Assembly: GCF_018327705.1 (NCBI RefSeq)
Contig: NZ_BNEM01000002.1
Coordinates: 1,302,001-1,366,000, forward strand
From: Catellatospora sp. TT07R-123
GTDB taxonomy: Bacteria; Actinomycetota; Actinomycetes; Mycobacteriales; Micromonosporaceae
Length of the DNA stretch: 64,000 nt
Direction of reading: 5' to 3'
A model generated the notes under the pieces. That model worked only from the letters and a program-made list of their open reading frames with translations, was not told where the DNA came from and made no database searches. Made by a program: the position numbers and the translations under genes. Of this stretch, positions 1-8,014 are shown piece by piece. Within the stretch, counting starts at the first letter, position 1. Each line of letters starts with the position of its first letter.

Positions 1-772
1 CCACCAGCAGCGCCGTCAGCAGCACCATGTACGGCGTGGCGCGCTGCGCGCGGGCCAGGCGGTCGACGGCGTCGGCGTGCACGGGGTCCAACCGCAGGTC
101 GACCTGGTCGGCGCGGGTGCTCTTGACCGGCGGCCGCGGGAAGTCGCACGGCAGCTCCAGCACGGGCACCCCGGACAGCTGCTCCACCCAGTACGCCAGG
201 TCGCCGCCGGCGGCCTCGGACAACTGCCAGGCGGCGAAGTCGGCGTAGCCGATGGGCGGGTCGGGCAGGGCGGCGCCCCGGTAGAGCGCGGCGACCTCAC
301 GGGCGATCACCATCGCGGACTCGCCGTCGGCGAGCAGGTGGTGCACGGCCAGGCACCACACGTGGTCGTCGTCGGCCAGCCGGATCAGCACGGAGCGGAC
401 CAGCCGCCCGCCGTCGAGGTCGAGCAGCGCGCCGGTGAGCTGCCCGACCAGTTCCTGGGCGCGCGCCTGCCCGTCGGGCGCGCCGGACAGGTCGGCCAGT
501 TCCGTCCCGGTGCCGCCGGGCGGGGCGATGACCTGCGTCGGGCCGTCGGCGCCGAGGGCGAAGGTGGTGCGCAGCGCGTCATGGCGGTCGCACACGGCCG
601 CGACCGCGGCGGTGAACGCGGGCACGTCCAGCGGCCCGGAGATGCGGTTGGCGACGGCCACGATGGGCGAGGCCGTGCCCGGGTACGCGGTGCACAGGTG
701 CCACATCCGGCGCTGGAGCAGCGACAGGGGCGCGGTGGTGACGGCGTCGGCGCGACGTGGGATGACCTGCAT
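1..772 (-). CDS. NRPS condensation-domain protein (3' part cut by window edge)
   Basis: The minus-strand frame opens with M-Q-V-I-P-R-R at 772 and stays open to the left edge (about 257 residues seen). It reads as a nonribosomal peptide synthetase condensation domain: an N-terminal PLSLLQRRMW segment and the catalytic HHLLADG motif (HHxxxDG) at residues 144-150, followed by a YADFAAWQ segment typical of these domains. Such domains form the peptide bond between carrier-bound aminoacyl or acyl groups in the cytoplasm. The start codon shares one base with the P450 stop codon (TGATG), so the two are probably translationally coupled. Whether this is a stand-alone C domain or the first module of a larger synthetase lies outside the window. 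Family assignment is firm; product unknown. Confidence 0.9.
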   Translation of the reverse strand, partial: MQVIPRRADAVTTAPLSLLQRRMWHLCTAYPGTASPIVAVANRISGPLDVPAFTAAVAAVCDRHDALRTTFALGADGPTQVIAPPGGTGTELADLSGAPDGQARAQELVGQLTGALLDLDGGRLVRSVLIRLADDDHVWCLAVHHLLADGESAMVIAREVAALYRGAALPDPPIGYADFAAWQLSEAAGGDLAYWVEQLSGVPVLELPCDFPRPPVKSTRADQVDLRLDPVHADAVDRLARAQRATPYMVLLTALLV

Positions 773-1992
773 CAGTCCACCCGGATCGGCAGGTGGTCGT
801 GGCCCCGGAACATGTACTGCGTCTGCGGCGCGGGCTGCCCGGCCAGGCGCAGCCCCGGCAGCCGCTCGAACAGGGCCGGGAAGGCGATGGCGCCCTCCAT
901 CCGGGTCATGGTCGCGCCCAGGCAGTAGTGCCCGCCGAGGCTGAAGCTGAGGCTCGACCCGCCCGCCACGCGGTCGGGGTCGAAGGCGTCCGGGTTCGCG
1001 AAGTGGCGCGGGTCGCGGTTGGCGGCGCCGAGCAGCACCAGCAGCGTGTCCCCGGCGCGCACCGGGTGGCCGCCGACCTCGGTGTCGGCCACGGCGTAGC
1101 GGATGGTGAACTGCACCGGCGGCTCCAGGCGCAGGATCTCCTCCACGATCGCCGGGACCTGCTCGGGGCGGGTGGTGACGCGCTCGCGCAGGTGCGGGTG
1201 CTCCAGCAGCAGCCGCAGCCCGTTGCCGAACATGTGCGTGGTGGTGACGAACCCGGCGTTGTACGTCGTGATCAGGTTCGCGACCAGCTCGTCGAAGCTC
1301 AGCCGCCCCGGCGACTCGGTCTGGACCCGGACCAGCTCGCTGGCCAGGTCGTCGCGCGGGTCGTCGCGGCGGCGGCGCACCAGGTCGGTGAAGTACTCGG
1401 TCAGCTCGGCGGCGGCGACGTCGGCACGGGCCAGGTTCGACCACGTGTTGCCGTCGAGCTCGAAGATCGCACCGATGGCGGTCACCCGGGGGCGGCACCA
1501 GTCGCGGTCGGCCTCCGGCACCCCGAGCAGGTCGCCGACGATGCGGCTGGGCACGTCGTAGGCGAACTCGGCCATGAAGTCGAGCACGGCGCCGTCGGCC
1601 CCGGCCAGGGCCAGGTGCTCGACGCGGTCGTGGATGAGCTTGGTCATCTCGGGTTCGAGCGTGGCGATGCGGCGGGCGGTGAAGAACGAGGCGATGACGC
1701 GCCGCATCCGGGTGTGCTCGGGGCCGTCGCTGAAGAACAGGGAGTCGCGCAGCGTACGCAGGCACGCGTGCTCGCGCCAGCGGGGCCGGTTGCGGTCGAG
1801 GTAGTCGATGTCGATCTGCCGGAAGCCGCCGTCGCGCAGCACGTGGGCCACCGCGTCGTGGCCGTGCACGGCCAGCGCGTAGCCGTCACGGCGCGGGTTC
1901 ATGGGACTGGCGTCACCCGCGTCGTGCAATCGTGCATATATCCGGAATGGATCCAACCGGCCTTCCGGGCTGAGCAGTGCTTGCAACTCCAT
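772..1992 (-). CDS. cytochrome P450
   Basis: This 406-residue protein has the usual length of a soluble bacterial P450. Visible signatures are the I-helix AGFVTTTH around residue 244, the K-helix ExxR (E285, R288, in EEILRLEPP), and the heme loop FSLGGHYCLG with the thiolate cysteine at C357. It should be a ferredoxin-dependent monooxygenase. Next to an NRPS condensation protein it most likely oxidises (for example hydroxylates) an amino acid or the peptide product, which is inference. The start M-E-L-Q-A has no strong ribosome binding site. It lies downstream of the glycosyltransferase-like gene (66-nt gap) and overlaps the condensation gene by one base, so the three form one minus-strand unit. 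The substrate cannot be read from sequence. Confidence 0.95.
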   Translation of the reverse strand: MELQALLSPEGRLDPFRIYARLHDAGDASPMNPRRDGYALAVHGHDAVAHVLRDGGFRQIDIDYLDRNRPRWREHACLRTLRDSLFFSDGPEHTRMRRVIASFFTARRIATLEPEMTKLIHDRVEHLALAGADGAVLDFMAEFAYDVPSRIVGDLLGVPEADRDWCRPRVTAIGAIFELDGNTWSNLARADVAAAELTEYFTDLVRRRRDDPRDDLASELVRVQTESPGRLSFDELVANLITTYNAGFVTTTHMFGNGLRLLLEHPHLRERVTTRPEQVPAIVEEILRLEPPVQFTIRYAVADTEVGGHPVRAGDTLLVLLGAANRDPRHFANPDAFDPDRVAGGSSLSFSLGGHYCLGATMTRMEGAIAFPALFERLPGLRLAGQPAPQTQYMFRGHDHLPIRVD

Positions 1993-2058
1993 CGACGACC
2001 ACCCGTCTCAACGGCTGCGCGGCATCTGTACCTGTACAACTATTAGCATGCTTTACCG

Positions 2059-3165
2059 CTACTGAAAAGGTTCTTTCCAGAATAGATGTCCGTGCTGCTC
2101 AGCATGGGTAAATCCATCGCTAATGGTCTCTATTAGGAGCGGGGCGAGCAGGCGGTGCAAATCGCGCAATCGATGCATCGGCACGAAACGCCGCAATGCG
2201 CCGGGCGCGAACGTGCGCAAAGCGACCGTCGCGAGTGGAGACCGGAGCGCCCGCGTGAGCTCCGCCGTTCCACCGACCACATCGGAGGCGGCCACACCGT
2301 AGCAGAACGCGGTCAGCCAGAGCTGGAACAGCAGCGAGTCGGCGACCACCCGGCGCGCCCGCCCGGCCGGGTCGTGGCGGCGGGCCTGCTCGGCATACCG
2401 GTCCAGCAGGTCCGGCACGGTCACGCCGGACGGGGCGAGGAAGTCGTGCGCCCGCACCAGGCGCCAGCCCGCCTCCTCGCGCACCTGGCACATGGCCACC
2501 CCCTCGAACAGCAGCAGGTGCGGCACCATCCGCACGGCGAGCACGACGTCCGCCGGGAACGGGACACCCGGTCCGGCGAGCAGCGCGGCGTGACGCGGGC
2601 CGTGCAGGATGTCGTTGCCGACCAGCGACTCCCCCACCTCGTGCTCGACCAGGTTCGGGCAGCTCACCAGCGGGGTCAGGCCGTGCACGCGGGTGAAGCG
2701 CAGCAGCAGCACGTCGTCGGGCTCGCCCGGCTCGGCCGGGAACTCGGCCAGGGCGTGCGCGACCGCGGTGGGCAGCACGACAGCGGTGGTCGGCACGTAC
2801 GGATCCAGCAGCGGCGCCCAGCCCGCCCCGGCCAGCGCGGCCAGCCGCACCGCCGGTGAGGTGCGCGAACCCCACTCGGTGAACAGGCACAGGATGCTCT
2901 CCGGCTGGGCGGCGGCGGCCCGGCGCACCAGCGCGGCGAACCCGTCGGCCAGGCGCATGTCGTCCTGCACCAGGACCCGGTGCGTGGCGCCGGGGTCGGC
3001 CAGCCGCCAGGCCAGCCGCGCGGCGCGCAGGGCGCTGGGCGGACCGTCCGGATCGGGGTCCTCGACCACGTCGAAGGCGAGCCCCGGCACGCTCGCGGCC
3101 AGCGCGCGGGCGGCCTCGCGGCGGCGCGGGTGCGCGGTCACCGCCGCCGACAGGGAGACGTGCAT
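2059..3165 (-). CDS. glycosyltransferase-like protein, NRPS-cluster associated
   Basis: A 368-residue protein without signal peptide. The N-terminal part resembles GT-A-fold glycosyltransferases: a beta/alpha pattern, a VLVQDDMRL segment near residues 63-71 with a DD pair where a metal-binding DxD would sit, and a later P-N-L-V-E-H..G-E-S segment reminiscent of the PxLVQHxGxxS block of some glycosyltransferases. The C-terminal third is helical and unrecognised. It leads the minus-strand operon with the P450 and condensation protein, so a role in tailoring the peptide or making a precursor is plausible. No Shine-Dalgarno is seen, but TAAGAT lies 6 nt before the ATG, suggesting a leaderless message. 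A different GT-A-like activity is equally possible. Confidence 0.6.
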   Translation of the reverse strand: MHVSLSAAVTAHPRRREAARALAASVPGLAFDVVEDPDPDGPPSALRAARLAWRLADPGATHRVLVQDDMRLADGFAALVRRAAAAQPESILCLFTEWGSRTSPAVRLAALAGAGWAPLLDPYVPTTAVVLPTAVAHALAEFPAEPGEPDDVLLLRFTRVHGLTPLVSCPNLVEHEVGESLVGNDILHGPRHAALLAGPGVPFPADVVLAVRMVPHLLLFEGVAMCQVREEAGWRLVRAHDFLAPSGVTVPDLLDRYAEQARRHDPAGRARRVVADSLLFQLWLTAFCYGVAASDVVGGTAELTRALRSPLATVALRTFAPGALRRFVPMHRLRDLHRLLAPLLIETISDGFTHAEQHGHLFWKEPFQ

Positions 3166-3241
3166 TTAAGTATCTTAACTGTTAAGTTCCCTGATGGAAT
3201 CGGCCGCCTGGGCCGAGCCGGGCCGTGCCGTGGGAGGCGTC
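3166..3241. promoter_or_regulatory. divergent regulatory region with overlapping palindromes
   Basis: Between the glycosyltransferase-like gene (minus) and the ABC exporter operon (plus) lie two overlapping inverted repeats sharing one arm: TTAAG-TAT-CTTAA (3166-3178) and CTTAAC-T-GTTAAG (3174-3186). The cluster is AT-rich in otherwise GC-rich DNA. The box TAAGAT (minus, 3177-3172) lies 6 nt upstream of the minus-strand ATG. The three half-sites could be an operator for a dimeric repressor coupling export to biosynthesis (inference). Confidence 0.5.
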
Positions 3242-5032
3242 GTGCGTCGGTGGATCGAACTCGCGAAACTGCTGCCCCGGGCGGGTGCGGCACCTGTCGC
3301 CGCGGCCCTGGCGGTGAGCGTCGTATTCGGACTGGCCCCCATCGCTTTCATGGTGGCGATGAGCGTGCTGCTGGCCCGGGTGCCCGCCGTGGCCCGGGGT
3401 GAGGGAGCGCTGGGCACCGCCGCCGCGCTCACCCTGGTCGCGCTCGCGGTGCAGCAGCTCGTCGGGCCGTTCCAGAGCGCGCTGGCCGAGCTCATCTCCC
3501 GCCGCGTCGACGCCCACTGCGTCCGGCGGGCGCTGGAGGCGGCGTACCGGCGCGCGCCGGTGGCGACGCTGGAGCGGCCCGGCACCCTCGACCTGCTCGC
3601 CGACGTACGCGCCGCGATGGACCGGACCACCCCGTCGCCCGGCGACGCCGCCGCCGCGCTGCCCGCGCTGCTGGCCAGGTACACGCAGCTCACCGGGGCC
3701 GTGGTGCTGATCGCGGTGGTGCTGTCGCCGGTCACCGCCGTGATCGTCGGGGTCACCGCGCTGGTGATCCGGTTCGGGCAGCGCGGCTCGCTGGGCCGCT
3801 TCGGCGCGCACTGGGACGCCCTGTCGCCGCAGCGGCGGCGGCTGGCCTACGTCCGCGGCCTGGCCACCGGCACCGAGGCGGCCAAGGAGGTGCGCGTGCT
3901 CGGGCTGCTGGACTGGGTCACCCGGCGGCTGCACCGCGAGCACCGCGGCTACCTCGACCCGCTGTGGGCGATGCGCCGCCGCCTGCTGCTGTGGCCGTTC
4001 GTCGGGTTCGCGGCGGTCGGGCTCACGGGCGGGGCGCTGGGCCTGGCCGCGATCGCGCAGGCGACCGCGCACGGGCGGCTCTCGCTGCTCGGCTACGGCC
4101 TGGCCGTGCAGGCGGTGCTGATCCCGGTCCGGTTCGGCGTGTACTTCCCGGAGGCCGACGTGCAGACGCAGTTCGGCGGACGCGCGTACGCCGCGCTGGT
4201 CCGCTTCGAGCAGGCCTGCGCCGACACCGCCCCGCCGCCGGGCACCGAGCCGGCGCCGCAGCCGCGCGAGGCGATCCGCTTCGAAGGCGTCGGCTTCGCC
4301 TACCCCGGCGGCCACCGGGTCTTCTCGGCCCTGGACCTGACCATCCCGGCCGGGCGGTGCACCGCGATCGTCGGGCTCAACGGGGCGGGCAAGACGACGC
4401 TGGTGAAGCTGCTGACGCGTTGCTACGACCCCGATACGGGGGCGATCACCATCGACGGGAACGACCTGCGCGGCATAGACCCGGCCGACTGGCAGCAGCG
4501 GCTGGCCGTGGTGTTCCAGGACTTCAACCGGTACGAGCTGACCGCCGGCGAGAACATCGGCCTGGGCACCGGCACCCCCGCCGACTGGCACCACGCGGCC
4601 GTCCGCGCCGGGGCCGACGACCTCGTCGCTGCTTTGGCCGACGGCCTGGACACCCCGCTGAGCACCCGCTACACCGGCGGCCAGGACCTGTCCGGCGGCC
4701 AGTGGCAGCGGATCGCGCTGGCCCGCGCCCTGCACGCCATGTCGCGCGGTGCCGCGCTGCTGGTGCTCGACGAGCCGACGGCCGCCCTCGACGTCCGCGC
4801 CGAGGTCGAGTTCTTCGACCGGTTCCTGGCGCAGACCCGGGGCACCACCAGCGTCATCATCTCGCACCGGTTCTCCACCGTGCGCCACGCCGACCGGATC
4901 GTGGTGCTGGCCGACGGCGTGGTCGCCGAGCAGGGCGGCCACGACGAGCTGGTCGCGGCGGGCGGGCGCTACGCGCAGCTGTTCGAGGCCCAGGCGTCCC
5001 GGTTCCGCGACCGCGAGGCGGTGGCCGCGTGA
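3242..5032 (+). CDS. ABC exporter half-transporter (subunit 1 of pair)
   Basis: TMD-NBD protein of 596 residues from GTG 3242. That start has a GGGAGG box 4 nt upstream; an in-frame ATG at 3194 (612 residues) has no ribosome binding site and overlaps the operator-like palindrome. The first ~330 residues hold the membrane segments. The ATPase half has Walker A GLNGAGKTT (~378), signature LSGGQWQR (~483), Walker B LLVLDEPTAALD (~507) and H-loop ISHRFS, all canonical. It overlaps the next ABC gene by 4 nt (GTGA), so the two are co-translated and likely form a heterodimer in the cytoplasmic membrane. Beside NRPS genes it probably exports the peptide and gives self-resistance (inference). Confidence 0.9.
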   Translation: MRRWIELAKLLPRAGAAPVAAALAVSVVFGLAPIAFMVAMSVLLARVPAVARGEGALGTAAALTLVALAVQQLVGPFQSALAELISRRVDAHCVRRALEAAYRRAPVATLERPGTLDLLADVRAAMDRTTPSPGDAAAALPALLARYTQLTGAVVLIAVVLSPVTAVIVGVTALVIRFGQRGSLGRFGAHWDALSPQRRRLAYVRGLATGTEAAKEVRVLGLLDWVTRRLHREHRGYLDPLWAMRRRLLLWPFVGFAAVGLTGGALGLAAIAQATAHGRLSLLGYGLAVQAVLIPVRFGVYFPEADVQTQFGGRAYAALVRFEQACADTAPPPGTEPAPQPREAIRFEGVGFAYPGGHRVFSALDLTIPAGRCTAIVGLNGAGKTTLVKLLTRCYDPDTGAITIDGNDLRGIDPADWQQRLAVVFQDFNRYELTAGENIGLGTGTPADWHHAAVRAGADDLVAALADGLDTPLSTRYTGGQDLSGGQWQRIALARALHAMSRGAALLVLDEPTAALDVRAEVEFFDRFLAQTRGTTSVIISHRFSTVRHADRIVVLADGVVAEQGGHDELVAAGGRYAQLFEAQASRFRDREAVAA

Positions 5033-6816
5033 AGACGTCCGACACCTCGCTGCGTACGGCCGTGCGGTTCGTGCTCGGGCTGGCCTGGCGCGCCGACCGG
5101 CGCAAGCTGCTCATCGGGGCCGCGCTGCTGCTGACCGGGTACCTGAGCACCCCGTTCGTCGGGTTCCTGCTGCGCGACTTCACCGACGCCGCCCTGCGCG
5201 GGCAGACCGCGGCCGCCACCGCCATGGCCGTGGGCGTGGCCGCGCTGCTGGTGTTCGAGCTGATGATGGGCCACTTCGCCCACCTGTACTACTTCGAGGT
5301 CGGCGAGCAGGCGGGCACCGAACTCGACCGGCGCCTGGTCGGGCTCGCGGGCGGCGGCAGCGGCATCGCCCACCTGGACGACCCGAAGTTCGCCGACGCG
5401 CTCGCGCTGGCCGCGCAGGACGCCGCCCAGGCCCGGCCCGCGCTGGAGGGCGTGCTGCACCTGGCCGGGCTCGGGCTGCGGGCCGCGGTGACCGTCGTGC
5501 TGCTGGCCACGGTCAACCCGTGGCTGGCGCTGCTGCCGCTGGCCGCCGTGCCGCCGGTGCTGATCGCCCGGCGCGCGGCCGAGCTGTCGAACAAGGCCCG
5601 CGAGCGCACCGCCGAGGCGGGGCGGCTGGCCTCCCACCTGCTGTCGCTGGCCGCCGACGCCGACGCCGTCAAGGAGATCCGGCTGTCCGGTGCGGACACG
5701 CACCTGATCGACCGGCACGGGCGGGCGTGGCGGCAGACCACCGACGCGCTGTGGGCGGCGCAGTGGCGGGCGGCGGCGCTGCGCGGCGCCGGGCAGCTGC
5801 TGTTCGCCGCCGCGTACGGCGGGGCGATCCTGGCGGTGCTGCACCAGGCCGTCACCGGCACCGCGACCGTCGGCGAGGTGATCCTCGTGGTGACGCTGGC
5901 GGTGCAGATCAGCGTCCAGGTCGCCGGGGCGATCGGGCTGCACGCGACCATGGCCTCGGCGGCGCGCACCGCGCAGCGCTACGACGAGCTGGCCGCGGCC
6001 GTGCCCGCGCCCGGCCCGGCCCGGTCGAAGGCGCCCCGGCGGCTGCGGCGCGGCATCCGGCTGCACGGCGTCGGCTTCGCCTACCCCGGCGCGGCCGCGC
6101 CGGTGCTGCACGGCGTCGACCTGGTCATCCCGGCCGGGGCGACGGTGGCGCTGGTCGGCGAGAACGGCGCGGGCAAGAGCACCCTGGTCAAACTGCTGTG
6201 CGGGCTGTACGAGCCGACCAGCGGAAAGATCACCGTCGACGGCGTCGACCTGCGCGACATCCCGGCCGCCAAGTGGCACAGCCGGATCGCGATGCTGTTC
6301 CAGGACTTCGCGAAGCTGCACCTGTCGGTGCGTACCAACATCGGGATCGGACAGCTGGCGCTGGCGTCCGACGACACCGCGCTGCACGCCGCGGCCCGGC
6401 TCGCCCGCGCCGACGCGGTGGTCGCCCAGGCGGGCGGCCTGTCCGGCATGCTCGGGCGCGGCTACGCCGACGGCGCCGAGCTGTCCGGCGGCCAGTGGCA
6501 GTCGGTCGGGCTGGCCCGCTCGCTGCTGCGCCCGGCACCGCTGCTGCTGGCCCTGGACGAGCCCGCCGCCGCGCTGGACGCGCACGCCGAGGACGCCCTG
6601 TTCGGACGGTTCGCCGCGTCGGCGCGGCGGGCGGCGCGGGGCGCGGGCGCGGTCACCCTGTTCACCTCGCACCGCTTCTCGACCGTACGGTCGGCGGACC
6701 TGATCATCGTGCTGCGCGACGGGACCGTGGCCGACCAGGGCAGCCACGACGAGCTGATGTCGCGACCGGGGCTGTACCGCGAGCTGTACACGATGCAGGC
6801 GCGCGCCTACGCGTGA
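5029..6816 (+). CDS. ABC exporter half-transporter (subunit 2 of pair)
   Basis: Starts at GTG 5029, overlapping the preceding stop by 4 nt, giving 595 residues beginning V-K-T-S-D-T-S. The N-terminal membrane domain (~1-330) includes the hydrophobic stretch LLIGAALLLTGYLSTPFVGF. The ATPase domain has Walker A GENGAGKST (~379), signature LSGGQWQS (~485), Walker B LLALDEPAAALD (~508) and H-loop TSHRFS. Both subunits keep catalytic residues, so this is a symmetric-competent heterodimer, unlike the transporter at 26845. The partner and substrate are inferred from the operon and the neighbouring peptide-biosynthesis genes. Confidence 0.9.
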   Translation: MKTSDTSLRTAVRFVLGLAWRADRRKLLIGAALLLTGYLSTPFVGFLLRDFTDAALRGQTAAATAMAVGVAALLVFELMMGHFAHLYYFEVGEQAGTELDRRLVGLAGGGSGIAHLDDPKFADALALAAQDAAQARPALEGVLHLAGLGLRAAVTVVLLATVNPWLALLPLAAVPPVLIARRAAELSNKARERTAEAGRLASHLLSLAADADAVKEIRLSGADTHLIDRHGRAWRQTTDALWAAQWRAAALRGAGQLLFAAAYGGAILAVLHQAVTGTATVGEVILVVTLAVQISVQVAGAIGLHATMASAARTAQRYDELAAAVPAPGPARSKAPRRLRRGIRLHGVGFAYPGAAAPVLHGVDLVIPAGATVALVGENGAGKSTLVKLLCGLYEPTSGKITVDGVDLRDIPAAKWHSRIAMLFQDFAKLHLSVRTNIGIGQLALASDDTALHAAARLARADAVVAQAGGLSGMLGRGYADGAELSGGQWQSVGLARSLLRPAPLLLALDEPAAALDAHAEDALFGRFAASARRAARGAGAVTLFTSHRFSTVRSADLIIVLRDGTVADQGSHDELMSRPGLYRELYTMQARAYA

Positions 6817-6892
6817 CCGCCGCGCGCCGGAGCGCGGGCGGGCAGCGGACGGCGGCGCTCTGTTAAATGTCGGTTTCGACGCAACGCTGACA

Positions 6893-6898
6893 TATACT
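6893..6898 (+). promoter_or_regulatory. candidate -10 box upstream of lysR
   Basis: A TATACT hexamer lies in an AT-richer patch of the 169-bp gap before the LysR gene, about 90 bp upstream of its start. No convincing -35 box at the right distance is visible, so this is only a candidate. Confidence 0.3.
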
Positions 6899-6985
6899 CA
6901 GCGCCCGTCTTCGATACGTACATTGTTCGGACGATCGCCGTTCGGCGGTCCGCACCTTCTGGTCGACCGTCCCCGCGGGAGGGCC

Positions 6986-7957
6986 ATGGAGCTGGAGATC
7001 CGTCACCTCAAGGTGGTCTGCGCCATCGCGGACACCGGCAGCGTGACGAAGGCGTCGTCCGTGCTCGGGCTGGCCCAGCCCGCGGTCACCGCCCAGTTGC
7101 AGCGCATCGAGCGGGCGCTGGGCGGCCCCCTGTTCGAACGCGGCCGCCACGGCGCGACCCCGACGGCGCTCGGGGAGCTGGTGCTGGCCCGCGCCCGGGT
7201 GGTGCTGCCGGCGATGAAGGGCCTGCGGGAGGACGCGACCCAGCTGGCCGGGCACCGGCTGCCGCAGAACCAGTGGCGCATCGGCGCCGTCAACGGCCCC
7301 ATCCTGGGCGGCCTGATGTCGCGCCTGGCCGCCGAGAACGACAGCCTCCAGGTGCTGACACATCCGTCGCACTGGGCCGACACCCTGGCGGAGATGGCGG
7401 CCGCGGGCAAACTGGACTTCTGCGTCGTGGGCGTCTGCGGCGACACCGTCCCCGGCACGCCCGACGACGGCCTGGTCTGGCGCGAGATCGCCACCGACGC
7501 CGTCTTCGTGATGCTGCCGGAGAACCACGCCCTGGCCGGCAGCTGGGAGATCGACCTGGCGCAGCTGGCCGAGGCGCAGTGGGCCAGCATGCCCGGCGAC
7601 GGCTGCTTCGGCGCCTGCTTCAACGCCGCCTGCGCGCGGGCCGGGTTCACCCCGCGCACCATGTACGAGATGGACATCGGCAACGCTCTGGACGCGGTGC
7701 ACGCCGGGCACGCGGTCGGGCTGTGCAAGGCCACGTTCCGGCGCGTCGACGGGATCGCCACCGTGCCGATCGCCGGTGGGCCGCTGCGCTGGCGGCACCT
7801 GCTGGGCTGGCATCCGCGCGGCGCCGCCGCCGGGTTCGCCGACGCCATGCTCGCCCACGCCGCCGCCGCGTACGAGGAGTCGGCCGCCCGCAACCCGCAC
7901 TACCTGAAGTGGCGCGAGGCCAACCCGCGGTTCGCGCCGCGGGCTTCCATCGCATGA
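6986..7957 (+). CDS. LysR-family transcriptional regulator
   Basis: Start chosen at ATG 6986 (M-E-L-E-I-R-H-L-K) because GGGAGGG precedes it by a few bases; an upstream in-frame ATG at 6923 adds 21 residues atypical for the family. The 323-residue product has the LysR winged helix-turn-helix at residues ~1-60 (DTGSVTKASSVLGLAQPAVTAQLQRIE) and a periplasmic-binding-like effector domain from ~90. LysR regulators usually control a divergent or adjacent gene with a small-molecule co-inducer. Here both neighbours run in the same direction, so the target could be the exporter cluster, the protease downstream, or elsewhere. Confidence 0.93.
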   Translation: MELEIRHLKVVCAIADTGSVTKASSVLGLAQPAVTAQLQRIERALGGPLFERGRHGATPTALGELVLARARVVLPAMKGLREDATQLAGHRLPQNQWRIGAVNGPILGGLMSRLAAENDSLQVLTHPSHWADTLAEMAAAGKLDFCVVGVCGDTVPGTPDDGLVWREIATDAVFVMLPENHALAGSWEIDLAQLAEAQWASMPGDGCFGACFNAACARAGFTPRTMYEMDIGNALDAVHAGHAVGLCKATFRRVDGIATVPIAGGPLRWRHLLGWHPRGAAAGFADAMLAHAAAAYEESAARNPHYLKWREANPRFAPRASIA

Positions 7958-8014
7958 CGCTATGACCGAACCAATATCTACTCCGGTGAATGCCTGACCG
8001 GTTGACTACCCGGC

